Shown: positions 42,790 to 56,420, counted from the first letter of the stretch. The stretch: DNA of 64,000 bases from Acanthaster planci (GCF_001949145.1 NW_019091355.1:3854375-3918374), one strand, 5' to 3'. Notes: a model not told the origin generated them from the letters alone. Made by a program: numbers and translations.

Positions 42790-44530
42790 TTAACTTGGAA
42801 TACTCAAACTGAAATAAGGAAACGGAAAGACAGCCCCAGGAGTCACGTGAATGAGACCCCGTAACAAGCTATACAACCCCACTAGTGTCACCACGGTCTT
42901 GTTGAAATTCGCAAAAAAGTCTCGTTTAAGTCAGAGAGAGAGGAGCGCTTCGCACTCCAACTAACCCAAACCTAAAGACCTAATTAGCACATCATTTACT
43001 CAACATTATGTTACACTTGTTTTTTTCTTTCCCTCAACATGTTCAGTGAGTATATCAGCATAATTAAGATGTGCAGACATAGTATAGACGCTGTAAATGT
43101 ATATCCAGTGTATTTTTAATGTATACGATGTCAAATTAGGAATTGTTAAGAGAAGCAAAACATAATTCTATCTTCCAAGTTCCAGTTTGGGTCATCTCAA
43201 ATGGAATACAACCTCAAATGGAATACGAAATGTAATGCCGTCATCTCAATGATGGAATACAACCAGTGTACAAATTGGCATTGTCTGAAAAGTAAACAAT
43301 GTAACAGTGGCAAATAGATTGCTCAGCATTAATAAATTACTGCTGGAGAAAAGAAGATTCTTTGAGATTTTTTTAAAATCTATACTGCCGGATAAACATG
43401 AACTTTAATCTTATTAACCTTTGTCCCGTCGGTAATCAGTAAGTCGTTACAGTGCCTGGTCCCTAGGGATGATACATGAAAATTCATTTCATCGCTTCAT
43501 TAATTGGTACCAGCTGCAGTCGTTGAATTTGGGCCGAGTTCGCACTAAAGTCAGTTTCGATGACTCCTTTTGTTTAATGGGGACTATCCCTGGTCGCCAA
43601 AAGCAAACAAGCTGAGATAGAGAGCCTCTTCATGAGCAGTCTTAACTTGCACCATTTCTAGGAGACCAACCATTTGCAGCATTGAGAAGTGATGGTTCGT
43701 ATCTTTATAGGAGTACAGGGGGCAAACAAAACCGAGGACCAACAACTTACCCTTGGAGAATGCCATGCCATGCATAATCCAGGCACCAAGGTTCTGGCGG
43801 TGGCGCACGGGGGGGGGGCGTGCGTCCAAGCAGGGAGCCATACCCTTGGGCTGACCCCCTCGGTAATTTATATGCATAAGAGGCCTATAAGCCGCAGATT
43901 ATCAGCTTGTGGGCCTACAGACATTAAGGTTACATAGTACATACACTATTGTTATAACGCCTTTGGGGTCGCAGGCAACCTTGAGCTTGTATTTGCGATC
44001 CGAGAGGTGGTACCGTGGCAGCTGCATTATCATGTGACGGATAAGGGAGAGTCAACAAGTCAAGGAGGCAGCTAGACAACTATACCAATATGAAAGATTT
44101 GACACATTCAACCATGATTCAACCGACAGCTGCACATGATCTCGGGATTACAACATTGCTACGTAAGGAAGGGGATTGCCAGATCTGAGAAGCACCGTAC
44201 CTAATGCTTTCATGGTGTGAGAATCGTTAGGCCTGTGCGTGACACTTTCTAACGATGTAAATACATGTAGTAATTCAGCGGGCATTTGGAATGTTAACAG
44301 AGGCCAGTTGAAAACTGCCAATTCTCCTGTTTTGTTTTGTTCAAAACTATTCCATAAAATCTATAAACAAGAGCTTAATATAGTAACACTGGGTCCTAGT
44401 AGACAAATGCCTCTAGAATTCGATGTAATACATTTAATGCTTTTCGACAATCGCTTTCGAAAATTATGAACATGAATTGTTTCTTTTATTTTCCCTTTTT
44501 TGGCGGATTGGGTGGGTTTGGCCTGCCATT
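42790..44530. repeat. Tandem duplicated block, copy 1
   Basis: Matches 45290-46725 in the same orientation through many landmarks: CGGAAAGACAGCC, AGTCACGTGAATGAGACCCC, AAGATGTGCAGACA and GAGGCCAGTTGAAAACTGCC. Offset falls from about 2540 to 2265 bases, so copy 1 has extra sequence. No exon recognised in either copy. Confidence 0.8.
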
Positions 44531-45289
44531 TAAAAATCCAGCTCTAGATTCACAACACGAGAAAAGTCACGATATTCGGCGAGTTGTAACAATAAGAAAA
44601 GAAAGGAATGTCGGTACGTAGCCTAAACGTGAAGTTTGTTTATTGCGGTCGTGTCATAAAATCTGATGGAACTCAAATGTTGATATGGAGATGGCTGACT
44701 TTCAGGGGTCTTTCCTCCCAGCATCGTCAACATCGTGACATCGTTGAAAAGAAGAGATAGCAGTACCGAAGAACAAAACAGTGAACGTTTTAAGAGCATA
44801 ATTATTTATACTAACACAGGCAATGCCAGTGCGTCACGCGCACGCGCTGTCATCATATCATTTTGCTCCATTCTACCTCCATGGCAGAAGCACCTCTCTC
44901 GATTGAAAAGAGGCATATGTTGGTCGGGGAATGTTTATTTTAATGGTAGCTACGCGACCATAACGCGTGCATTTTATAATTGTTTGTGAAAAAACGAGGT
45001 GCAGTTCCGATCAAAGGAGCCTCCGTTGCTAGAAAAATTGCGCACTCTCTTGGTCCAGATCGGAGCTCATTGGTCAAAGCGGCATGCAACGCGCAGGTAC
45101 CACCTGTCCACGAGCGTTGTGCCACTCCACGGTAACGACTTCTAATTTGGTTGCTGAATTACACTTTCTGTCTACATGCACCGCACGAAGTTCACCACTC
45201 TACTTCACTTTGACGTCGACTTCCACATCTGACAACTTCTTAACTATTACGCAACAGTGCCTTAAGCGAGATTTTCCTGTCTTCTGTGT

Positions 45290-46725
45290 TATGTTACTCA
45301 TTTGGTGCAGGCGCTTGTCTTCATCGCTCTCAAAAACGACACTCAAGCTGAAATGGAGGATAACGGAAAGACAGCCCAAGTGGTCACGTGAATGAGACCC
45401 CATAACAAGCTAATACAACCGCATCAGTGTTACCGCGGCAAAAAAGGCCTCGTTTAGGTCAGAGGAGAGAAAAACACATCACTTCAGCTGACCTTGTCAA
45501 AGATTTAAGTAGCGCGACTTTTACTCAACATTATCTTAAACTTTTTTTCTCCAACATGTTGACTGAGTATTTCAGCATAGTTAAGATGTGCAGACAGTAG
45601 TATAGACGCTGTATATAAATCTCTGGTGTATTTTTGAAGTGTATGTATACGATATCAAATAAGCAAGGGTTGAGAGAAGCAAAACATAATTCTACCTTCC
45701 AGCAGAAGTCATCTCAAATGAAATAGAACCAGGGTACACATGGGGTAAACGACATAGTCTGAAACATAACTATGTAACAAGGGCAAATGGATTGCTAAAC
45801 ATTAATACATTACTGCTGCAGAAAAGAAGATTCTTTGGGATTGTCTTTAGAATCGACTGCCGGTAAAAACTGTAATCTTTTCAACCAAGGCTTGTCTCTG
45901 GGTCTGTAATCCGTAAATCGCTACAGCGCATGGTCCCTATGCAGGGATGGTACATAAACGTTCATTTTATTGCTGCACGAGTTCAAGTACCGGCTGCAGT
46001 CACAGAATTTGGGCTGAGTTTTGACTACTTAGGGGGCCAAAAGTCAGTTTTGATGCCATGCTTAATCCAGGCACAAAGGTTCAGACAGTGGAGACGGAGA
46101 GGGGGCTCGTGTGCCCAATAATTTATGTACATGACAGGCCTACAAGCCGTGATTTATCAACTTGTGGGCCACATGCTTTAAAGTGCCCCACTGAACCTTT
46201 GGGTTCAGATCACTCACGGACAACATTGAGCCTGTTTGCGATCCAAGAGGTAGGGCCTATAGTCTGGGATACATTTTGAGCCGTGGCAGGTGCATCATCA
46301 CATGTAGGGAGAGTCAACAAGTCAAGAAGGCAGACTACTACTAATGCTTATCTATTATATGAAAGTGTTTGACACATTCAACCGACAGCTGCACATGACG
46401 TCGGGATTCCAAGATTGCTACGTGAGGGAATTGGAAAGTCAGAGAAGCACATTTAAGGCCTAACGCTTACATAGTGCGAGAATTGTTGGGCCTGTGCGCG
46501 ACGATTTCTGACATGAACGATGTAAGTACATGTAGTAATTCAGCAGGCATTTGGGTTGTTGATAGAGGCCAGTTGAAAACTGCCAATTCTCGCGTTTTGT
46601 TTCAGTGTGTTGCAAACAACTCCATGCTCTATAACTTCGAGCTACAATCGCACTCAGAGATAATGAATGTGACTTGTTTCTTTTAGTTTTTTCATGGCGG
46701 GTCGGGTGGGTTTGAGTGTGCCAAC
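45290..46725. repeat. Tandem duplicated block, copy 2
   Basis: Partner of 42790-44530. The two read in parallel to the GGCGGGTCGGGTGGGTTTG word near 46700, where the inverted repeat at 46760-47180 starts shortly after. Confidence 0.8.
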
Positions 46726-46759
46726 CTTTCATATAATTTATACCTAGGGGTGTAGTCTA

Positions 46760-47180
46760 TGCTAATTCAAGTGAGAATTTCTGGCCAGCTCATTAGCATT
46801 AAAAGTCCCCCACAGTATCTTTTGAAAATGGAAATTGTTTGGCCCCCCAAATGATGAGATTGTGTGAATCATTGTCAGGATCAACTCCCTGGGTCTTTAA
46901 ACTTCCATATGAGAACAAAATCGCCAAATAATACAGTTGGAAAATGATCCTAAGTGCCCGAGAAATTTGAGGGTTGCCACTTGAAAAATGGCTGCAATCA
47001 GACTTCGGAAAAATCACTTGTTGAAGGTGATTTGTTTTGTGGGAATAATTAAAAATGTAATTGGTGAACCCACAAAAATTTTACAAGAAATTGAAAGATT
47101 AGGGACCAGACAGTAATTTAATTTGTGTTTCAGAAATCCCATGGATGTTGGTATGTATGTTATTGGGCCCTGAAGAGTGC
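46760..47180 (-). repeat. Dispersed repeat, copy 2 (inverted relative to 3060-3420)
   Basis: TGAGAATTTCTGGCCAGCTC, AATTAAAAATGTAATTGG and ATGTTATTGGGCCCTGA are inverses of landmarks in copy 1. Confidence 0.75.
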
Positions 47181-47189
47181 TGATTTTAC

Positions 47190-47620
47190 ACTGTTTTCAA
47201 TGGGGCTTGAAATCTTTCCACCATCCCATCTGATCTGGGATTACAGGCGGTGGATCTGGTCTTTTGTCACGCCAAGTATCCGACATATCTCAATGAAAAC
47301 TTGAGATTTGAAATGGTGTCCCGGTCGAAGCTTCTCGTGGAACACCAAACTGACGTAGGCACTCTCGCACAGTGAGTGCTAATGTCTCGGCAGTGGTATC
47401 TGGAAGGGGGTATATGCCCCCATCCACTTTGTATGGCAGTCTCTTACTGCCCAAATCCATTGATTTCTACTGTCCGTCTTCGGCAGGGGCCCGAGAAAAT
47501 CTATGACATCCTTCTCAATAAGCGCGCCTGCTCAGCATCTGTGAACATTCCAGGAAAGGAGTAGCTATTCATCTTGGCCAATGTCTTACTCATTACCAGG
47601 TGCTCACTCAGTTGTCCACC
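47190..47620 (-). pseudogene. Ty3/Gypsy retrotransposon integrase relic
   Basis: The minus strand reads SYSFPGMFTDAEQARLL, then DVIDFLGPLPKTDSRNQWIW, HTKWMGAYTP, TLALTVRECLRQFGVPREA and, in another frame, NPRSDGMVERF. These follow the zinc-binding end and catalytic core of Gypsy-type integrases in order. Frameshifts and a stop show it is dead. The next 650 bases (to 48280) contain no reverse transcriptase that I recognise, although they may belong to the same element. Confidence 0.8.
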
Positions 47621-48279
47621 ATGTAATTCTCTTTGGAGGTCTTTCCTAATTTCCTTCGGCAAAACCAGTAGTCATCTGATTGGATTGAGACTCCCACTTT
47701 TTGTACAGCAACCCTAGGCTCGGACTGCCAGCTGGTCCCCAACTCGACCGGTACGGGGACGGTCTTAACTTCAGGAGGGTTCTGGGACACATAGCCGGTC
47801 AAATTGCTGGTCACAGTCCTTGTCCCAACAAGGGGCATAAGGGTTATGAGGCCTAAGCTGGACCAAGAGAGGGCCAAACTTTCTAGCGACGCAGGCTCCT
47901 TCGGTAGGAATTGCACCTCGCTGGTTCACAAACGAGTATGAAATGCACACGCTATGGTCGCATCGATACCCGCAGCAAGAGCGCACTCCCGACCAACATG
48001 GCTCTTTTTCAACTGATGTGGGGGTGCTTCTGCTCAAGGCGGATTTCGTCAACCTCTGGGGAATTGAGTACTCACCTGACGGCTCTTTCTCAGCTCTTCC
48101 TTTTATTCTCTGCTTTTTTCAAACAACGTCTCTGTCTTCTTACAAAACGCCAGTCCCCCTCAACACAGTCGAAAAGTCCCTACTGCATCTGCATCCTTCC
48201 ACAACGGGTTTTCCTGGCCGACCAGCAGTGGCTCCATCGCAACGGCTCCACCCGTGGGCAGATCTGTTTATAGAGAGAT

Positions 48280-50190
48280 AGTTGCGGCATCAGTGCCGCG
48301 ATTGTTGGGGCCAAAATGGTGGATCATGCGTTAGCACACCTAAGCTGCGTCCTTACTGCACACATAATGAACAGGGGTACAGTTGGCGCTACTCTTTCTG
48401 AGCAGGCATCCTTTGCTAGCTGACTGGCACCGACGCCACAACAGTCGGCACATAGCTACTGTGAAAATAAAGGGATTGTTCTTTTGTAGCATCTATCCTT
48501 CATTCAGCCACTTCATTATCTATTTTCAGTATCAGTTCTAAACACAAGGTCTCTTCTAATACAAAACGGCTAGCTTAATGAAACATATAAACATTCATTA
48601 CCATTACGGTGGTTGGATTGGAACATTCCAACTGTCACGCATTAAAATGAGTGTTACCACTACTTTCACAAACAGCTACTAGTCTGAAATTGTGTTTTGA
48701 GCTTCGCATTCCACGCACTTCCTCCCTCAAGCCCTGTACCTGAGCAGCTTGTCTTTGGCCTATCTAGTTCAGATATCAATGTTTAACTGACGTTCGTTCA
48801 CCTAAACACAGACAAAAAAGTTATTGGCCAACACTGGCCAAACATGCGCATGAATACGGCTGTTCGGAACTAAACGTGCACCGATACTTTAAGTGAAAAC
48901 TCCTTCTCGAGGCACATTTCTAGAAACTCTAAGTACCAACTAAGGGCTCATAAAAGTTATACACTTTTCAAATTGTGACACAGAAAAACCCAACCAAAGC
49001 ATCTTGTGGGCCTTGACGTTGAGCATCGATCACGTCCGCATCTGAAACTACGGGCCACTTTTACCCACAAATAAAAATTCTATTGACAAAATTATACAGT
49101 CATGTGGCAAGACAAAAGCTGAAGTGTAATGCCAATAATAACGCAGATGGCAAAGGGTGTTGATAGATGATTTCTGGTCTCGTGATTTTGACGATCAGTG
49201 TTTAGTTTACACAGATGGGCGCGGAAACGCGCGCCTTCAAAGTCTCTCAGCATTCTTTCATGAACGTGTCAATAGAACTACCCAGATTCGAAAATGCAAG
49301 CTCCTCCACAAAAATGGTACGCTTCCTGAAATGCCTTTGTTCATCATGTTACGTCACGCATAAAATCTGGCAGTTGGAAAGTTAGATCTGTTTTGAAACT
49401 ACTATACAGTGGCGTATCCAGCGACCAAGGCAAGCCCCCTCCCCAATGCAGACAAGTTGCCATTTTGTCATTATGATGAAACATATGGAGCGGAGAGAAC
49501 CCCTCCGCCTTTGTGTTGGTTATTGTTTGATCGGAATCTCAGGAATTCTTTACAGACTTCTGGGGGATGTGTTAGGTAAAAATAGTCTAGAGTGTGTATA
49601 GGGATTGGACATGTGGCGGGGGGGGTACCTGTTGACCCCATATCGTGCACAGTATTCATTTTGTTGAATTTTTCGTATTTATTTTTTAATGGTCATGCAA
49701 GGTAACTTCTTGTCAGGTTATAACTTCATGTCAGGTTATAATAGCCTCAAGTCCTATTTAGGTTATAATTGGTTATACAGACAGCTAATCGTCACGTGAG
49801 CAGCGTCAGCACTTTTCGGTCGACTAGTCCAGTGAAAGCTGAGCAGGTGCAATCTGATCATTTAATTGGCACTTTTCTTGACCTAAAGAGCAGAGTTCAA
49901 ACTCCTGATGTAGACACCACCGTTACCCACCTCAGAACGCCCCGAACGAACCCATATGTCACCTTGTGTGATGGAGTGCCCAAGTATTTATTGTCGCCTT
50001 CAATTTCACGTCTGTAAAAAAGGCTCGTTCTTAGCACCTGTTTTGGAAAAAAGTTCTTGGCACTCTTTCAAATGAGCAGGGAAATTATGTAAAAAAATTT
50101 ACTTTGGTTTTGTTCGGTTTGGACTCACTGACATTTATTGGCCAATGATCAACGAAGGGTAAATGAATACGTGATGGGCATACCCATGCC
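48280..50190. other. Intergenic, nothing recognised
   Basis: No exon, transposon domain or clear repeat found. A sequence such as CAGGTTATAA repeats a few times near 49715-49760. Confidence 0.4.
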
Positions 50191-50194
50191 GTGT

Positions 50195-50430
50195 CCTCTT
50201 CCTACGAGACTGCAGCAACTCTAACCAGCAACTCACCACAGGCCTCCCATTATTACCTGGGCGATCAGTGCAGACGCTTGCGGACACACTTGTTCACAAC
50301 CATGACGAGTTTTCTTGTTTTGCTTTGCTAGAAGCGCTTCTAAACTGAACGTGCATCAATTGCACTTGTTTCTGGCCCTACGTTTTAGACTGATTCTCAA
50401 AGCCGGCTCGTACTTCAGGCAAGAGATGAA
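50195..50430 (+). pseudogene. Broken copy of the saposin-like gene's 5' end
   Basis: Matches 38690-39030: CTCTTCCTACGAGACTGCAG, AGTGCAGACGCTTGCG and GCCGGCTCGTACTTCAGGC. Its ATG (50302) opens a frame of nine codons, MTSFLVLLC, then TAG. The rest of exon 1 is missing, sequence jumps to the intron 1 match, and the TATA box is not conserved. Confidence 0.72.
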
Positions 50431-51013
50431 ACTAATTAATTTCAATAAAAAAGTGCTGCAGATCGAGTTCAAAGGTGTTCAAATTGTGCGAATTTGCAGC
50501 GAGAATGCATGTATTTGATTGACATCGGAAATTTCGTGTTGGCCTCAGCGCCAAATATGAACCTGCCTAACAAGTGTACTGAGGCTGATAGTACACACTA
50601 GTTAAGAGATTGGTGGTTGTTGATTGGAGCTGATTTATTTCAATTTATGATGAAGAGGATGACCCAGTCAATAATATAGAAATAATTCTGTCAACGAAAT
50701 ACATGTAAATTTAATTCAAAATAATTTCAGGTTGAGCACAGATTAGTTTGATTGAATAAGAATCAAACCGAATACAGTGTACGTTTCACTACCAGCCGTG
50801 ACTAAAATAATAGAGAAAAACTGGTCTTAGTCTGTTACAACTCTAATTGTCTTTTCCAAATAGATGTCGGTGCATGTAAGTCAGCTAAAAAGAAATACTC
50901 TGATAATTGATAGAAAATACTTCCCAACAGTCTAACACAACGCGTCCACTTATACAGCACAAAGTAAAGTTGTACTGTGCATACCAATAAGTTAGTACCA
51001 AGTTACTACTACT

Positions 51014-51591
51014 GTTTAAAGGAACCAGGAAATGGATTTTTCTTAGAATTACTTTTTTTGTATCTCTGTACTCTTCCATGTATGAAAACTGTTCGACTTC
51101 TTTTTGAGTTACGTGAACTGAACGGTGCACTTTTTCACACATTAAAAATTGACCAAGCATTTCTGGGCAAGTGAGGGCGCTTTTACTTTGATGTAAATCC
51201 AGGAAGACATGGTTCAGGTTGCATGTTTTCATGTTCAAATTGTGAACCCCAAATTTGCTATTTGGGAACATTTCTGTGAAAAGGATTTTGCTGGATTATT
51301 GCCATATACTTATACAGCAATAAATTGCCAAAGAAAATAAAATCTGCCATAGCAGTAGATAAAAAATCTAGAAATTTTCTGTGCACAAATCAGTGCAACA
51401 TGAGATTCATGATGCCTAGTTCTGCTCATGAATATGCAAATTGCATTAGCATAAAAAACCAAAAAGCATCAAAATATGGGTTAAAATTGCAAAACAAAAC
51501 TTAAAATCAGGTTAATTGAAACCCAAAGATGCATTTTCAAGGGTTTTTAGTAAAATTTATAAAAATATTTCTCTTTCCTGGTTCCTTGAAC
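51014..51591. mobile_element. Element with short terminal inverted repeats
   Basis: Begins GTTTAAAGGAACCAGGAAA and ends with the inverse TTTCCTGGTTCCTTGAAC. About 580 bases; no transposase-like frame seen. Confidence 0.5.
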
Positions 51592-53367
51592 ACATGTTCA
51601 ATGCCCACGTTCAGTACACAGGACACGGCGCACGTACTGTGTGTGTACATCACTAGTGTACACGACAGGTTCAGTCGACTTTGAAAAGCTGACGCCTCAA
51701 CACGAAAGGTGCACGCCAAAAACTATAAACACAGATTAACTATACAATAGTAACACCAACTAACATCTTCTATTTTTCTTACAATGTCACCTTGATGCCT
51801 AATTTGGCCATGACTAACCCCCGAAATGCAGAAATAGGCCATGAATGATGAGACGCACCCCAAAATTCCGTTCAGAAAATGGTCTGCGTGGCACCTGACT
51901 CAGAACTACACAAAAAGAAGCTAACATATAGTTTGAAGCAAGGGGAATCCAGTGGTGCATGTTGTCATTCCGACAAAAGGGTACAAAAGGATGAATTCTG
52001 ACTTTAAATCTGCCGTTTTCCACGTGCACAGTCGCACATTTTATATGCACCGTAGCGCATTTGGCTGCGTATTCAAGTAGGGTGCGGCAACGATGTAATT
52101 CTGGTTACCAAACCTGATGGATCTGACTATTCCCCCTCGATTTCATTACGCGTCGTCAGGGATCAACACATGGCCAAATATAAATAAAAAGGCCGGCGTG
52201 AATTTACGAGTAAGCCTAGCAATGCATACATATGGCAATCTCCAAGGCATACATGCTCAGCACCTGAACATCATTTCCAAGAAATGAGTGAAAAAATCCA
52301 CGTCGCCGCACCAGTTTCAGAGCCAACCCCCAACCAGAAACTAGTGTCATTTTGCGGTCTTAAGCTCGACCATGATTGTGCCTACCGGCTGCCCTGTAAG
52401 CTAGGCAGCGATGTTCTGGGGAGTCATGCTGCACATTTTGTCAGTTACAGTGTACATGTACAGGTATAACTTTTGCCCTCAAGAAAGATCTTGCCGGGAT
52501 CAAAACATACGGCCCTCCTGGTTGTTTTCCTTGTATTTTTGGATACCATTGCCGGAAAGCACCGTGCAGAAGTTTTTTAATTAGATTTTCTTCCAAAGAT
52601 TCATTCAGGGGCCCCAAAGTTCATTAAGAGGCACTAACTTTCAATAACTCTGCAAAGGCTAACCTTGTGTTCTATCAGCTGGGTTCAATTATTTCCTCAA
52701 TTTATTTCCAACCATTACATTATGTCACAGGCTGTTATTTTAAAGAAATTTTAACAAAGAATTCAATCAATGTTCAATCTTCACATGTTGTCTTTTTTAT
52801 ACAAAAGACAAAAGGAATATAAAATTTAATAAACTCAGATTTGTTGACCGGAAGTAAGTTTTACTGCAAAAACGTCGTACAAGAAAGCAAAATGAAACTC
52901 CACTGCATCATGGCAAGTTGAACAACTTGAAGAATTTTTTTGTTAATTAAGTAATCTTACTGTTTTTACACAATGCATTATTAAACTTACTATGAACGGA
53001 CTTCACCCGAGTTTCATTTAAAAATTAATCAAGCAACCTTTTAACATTAAACAATTAACCACTGTTTTACAAGGCCAAAGCGGAGCCGAATGCCAAAACT
53101 GACTACACTAGCATAATAAAAAGTAAACTACAACTGGGCATGTTGGAAACTGTCGGGAATTATATTGTGAATTACAGGTACGTGGATTTCACCCATATTT
53201 CACAGAAGTTATATGTGTACCAGTTACATTTTGTATGGAGGTAAAGAACAATAACCAGTCTGAATTACCGATTAAGAATGAAATGTTGTTCTCCTGCTGC
53301 ACCTTATAGCATCGGACTGTGTTTAAAACAGTGCTACAAGTCGTCTTATTATAATCCTAAGCGGAGT

Positions 53368-53652
53368 CTTGGCCAAAGATCGTATAGCGCCGAAGGCGCA
53401 AGATGGATAACTCTGCTCAAAAGATGTAATTACCATGGGCGCCATTTGAGCAAGCTATACGCCTGCGCAGTTTACGGTAATGCCTGATCGCAGGCTCACC
53501 GGGTGCACGTGCCTGCCGCGGCGCCTGCGCCTTAATGTGCATTGCGCAGGCGTATCGCCTGCTCAAATGGCGTCCACGCGAGTACAACGTTTCACGTGTA
53601 TTCACGGTGAAGTTCGCCATCTTGCGCCGCTGTACGATCTTTGGTCTTGGCC
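53368..53652. mobile_element. Large palindromic MITE
   Basis: Nested inverted arms: outer AAAGATCGTATAGCG and CGCAAGATGG pair with CCATCTTGCG and CTGTACGATCTTT; inner GGCGCCATTTGAGCAAGC and TATACGCCTGCGCA pair with TGCGCAGGCGTAT and TGCTCAAATGGCG. Almost the entire 285 bases could fold on itself. Confidence 0.82.
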
Positions 53653-55667
53653 GCCCACATTGATGTTAGAGTGGTTGGTTTCTTGCTGTGGATGACATTG
53701 ACGTGTATGGGGCTAAATAACTGATACAGAAGACCAGAAATGCTTCCTTGAAGGCATATCTTGACGTACCAGGTGACAAACTGTCAAAGATGAAAGAAGA
53801 AATCGACTGGAGAGAGAAATGGAGATGCAGAGAAATAGAGCTTTGGTCTTGGAGAGGGCAATCCACTTTCTACCTTTAAAAGGCCAGTATAAACATTGCA
53901 TGACTTAGTATACACAACAGTCCATGAAAGGGCGAGTAATAAACGTGTTTGGCCTGTTTCATGCTGTACGTACCATAAAACTCACCTAGGAAAGTTGTCC
54001 ATATCTGCTGGTAGATCATGTAAGAATCTCTGTGATACTTCACTTTGATGCCTACACGGTATGTGTTACGTATCCATCGAAGCACGTTTTCATCAGCCTT
54101 CAGTTCAGAGGCTCTCCTCAGCTATGCTACAACCACCACCCAAGGAATGTATGAAAGAACATTATTGTTGAAAAGATATTTTCAAGTTTGCATTTTTCAA
54201 AGAATTCTATCAATCATAAATACATGCACTTGTTTCAGTAGGGCTTTTCAAACACTGAAATTATGGAATAAACACATGAATTCGAAACCATGTTTTTCTT
54301 TTGTCTATTATAAGCCGTATAATTGTTCAAATTTTTTCAAATACTTGTTCAGAGTTCACATTTCATGATGGCAGTAAATCTCCCTCAATTTATCTAGGTC
54401 TTTACACTTTAGAAAGAATGCTGCATCATGATTCCATTTTTTTACATAATATTGATGATGGGTTCGATTATAAAGTACATATATGTGCACAAACCTCGAT
54501 CACTTGACTCAGTACACATGAATGGATCCCGTCCTTTATCTTGCCTTTCCAAATTAAGCAAGTTCTTTCTTGCCACACATGTTACGAAGTGGAAGCAAGA
54601 CATGACTGGATCAGGATGGGATGGCACCAAACAAGGGTCATTCATCTAGGCAGAAATTAAACAAAGAAATAATTATGGGAAACTGACTAGGTGTTTTTGA
54701 ATGACTATAACGATGAACAAAGAAATTGACCGCAGTGGGATTTGAACCTGCGGCAGCTATCCAGCCCTATGTTGGTGGCTCTTCCCATTTGTCAATATCT
54801 CTGTTCGGGGGGCGCTAGCCAGAAGCCATTACACCTGAAACACCATGTAGCCAGGGATCACACCCCAATTACACGATACAACTCGGGAAGAGGTGAACAG
54901 GGATCACACAAAGAGGATACGGCTGTTTGAAAATAAATCATGAAACAAGTCCTACAGAAGTAACAGATAAACACAGGAAATTCAAATGAAATCTGGGCAA
55001 GATTTGTACGTAAAAACAGGAAAGAAAATGTATTCAGTATATTGGCAATATCGGGATGCACATAAGTGGGCATTCTGTAACCGTAGACATGACTACGGTT
55101 ACAGAATTGTCCTTGAACAACTTATCCGAGGCATGTCTGATAAGAATAACTTGGTATGGTGTAAGTTGGTATACTTTATGTGTGCTTGGTCGTGTTGGTA
55201 GGCGTGGTAGGCTAAAGTAATGTCAAATTTTACAGCAAAATCATTCAGGCGTTGAGCCTTGAAAGACATCCAGACATGCGCACATACCTCTTTCCGTGCT
55301 CCCTGTGTCATCCGCACTTCCTAGTTGTACCTCTTGCTCGCACTTGACTCTTGTCTTATGAATTTCGTGGTGTTGAGTGAACCTGCATTTTGTCGCAACA
55401 CAGCGCTCCTTACTGTCACAGTCCGAAATTTCCCGCCACTTCTCAACAGACGATTACAGGATTTTAACATTTTTTCACATTCAGGGACACTAACTCGGAT
55501 TTTCTTCCTCAGACACGCTCTCCAATTTTTGACAAGCCACGACAGCATGTGCATGTGAACAACACCGCTCTTGTTCTTCAGATCTCTAACTAGCACGTAT
55601 ATTCGATCCCCATAGTACGGAAGCGTATATAGGACATGACTGAAAAAAAAATTGGGCCTGCTATTTC

Positions 55668-55721
55668 ACCCGGGCGGATTGGTATTTCGCCCGGGCGAAA
55701 TAGTAATCCGCCCCGGGCGAA
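55668..55721. repeat. GC-box-like palindrome, copy 2
   Basis: The core TATTTCGCCCGGGCGAAATA is a perfect 20-base palindrome, extended outward by GGGCGGATTGG and AGTAATCCGCCCC with two mismatches. Related to 37868-37927. Confidence 0.8.
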
Positions 55722-56074
55722 ATATAAGGCAGAAAATCTTCTTTCATTCATGTCCGATATACACCCCCGAAGTAACCATAGTAAGCCGAACGCAAGACCG
55801 TTAGCACGTGCCCTTCCTTTCTTGTTAAGTGTCCAAGAATTAAGTCGGACCAACGCTCACTCCAAAGAATACATGAGCCAACACAAAGCACCGAGTACAG
55901 CCCTTTGTCTGAAAGATTATCCCCATTACCCGGTGAAATGACGTACTGTCCATTGTCTAGGGATTACCTGAGATCGACGTTCACTTCCGGAGTGCTCGTC
56001 AGTATTTTTCCGTGATATCGCGCATTATGAGTCGTCTATTTTAAGCATCATATTTCATTCCGTTGTACATTTTT

Positions 56075-56420
56075 TTCCTTTCAATAGATCAACCTTTACC
56101 CTACTCTTCTCTCATATTCATGTTTATCCACACAAAAGTCATATTGTGCCATAATTTTTACCCTTCCCTTGTTCCTATTCATCCCTTACAGAAGGTTAAC
56201 CTGTGTCATAATATTTACCGAAACGTCTTCTATAATCATATTCCTACTCATCCCTTAGAAAAGGTCAACTTGTTCAAGACTTTCTGACCGTTTCCTCGTT
56301 CCTATATTCATCCCTAGGTCAACCTGTACCTTCACCCTACACCTCATTCCTCTTCTTAGATATATGATATTATTATCATTCTTATGCATATTCATGTGAC
56401 CATTTCCTATTTCTGTAGCA
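56075..56420. repeat. Degenerate minisatellite, about 65-70 base units
   Basis: Repeated words are TTCCTATTCATCCCTTA, AAGGTCAACTTGT, CATAATTTTTACC and TTCTCTCATATTCATG. Around five imperfect units, poor in G on the plus strand. Confidence 0.65.

Noticed and set aside
47771-48281. Overlapping open frames of 93-120 codons on both strands
   Set aside because: No family resemblance; they lie beside a dead Gypsy integrase and are probably part of its remains.
54735-54760. Possible tRNA (GGTTCAAATCC on the minus strand)
   Set aside because: The flanking bases do not form a five-pair T stem and no acceptor stem or anticodon arm is found.
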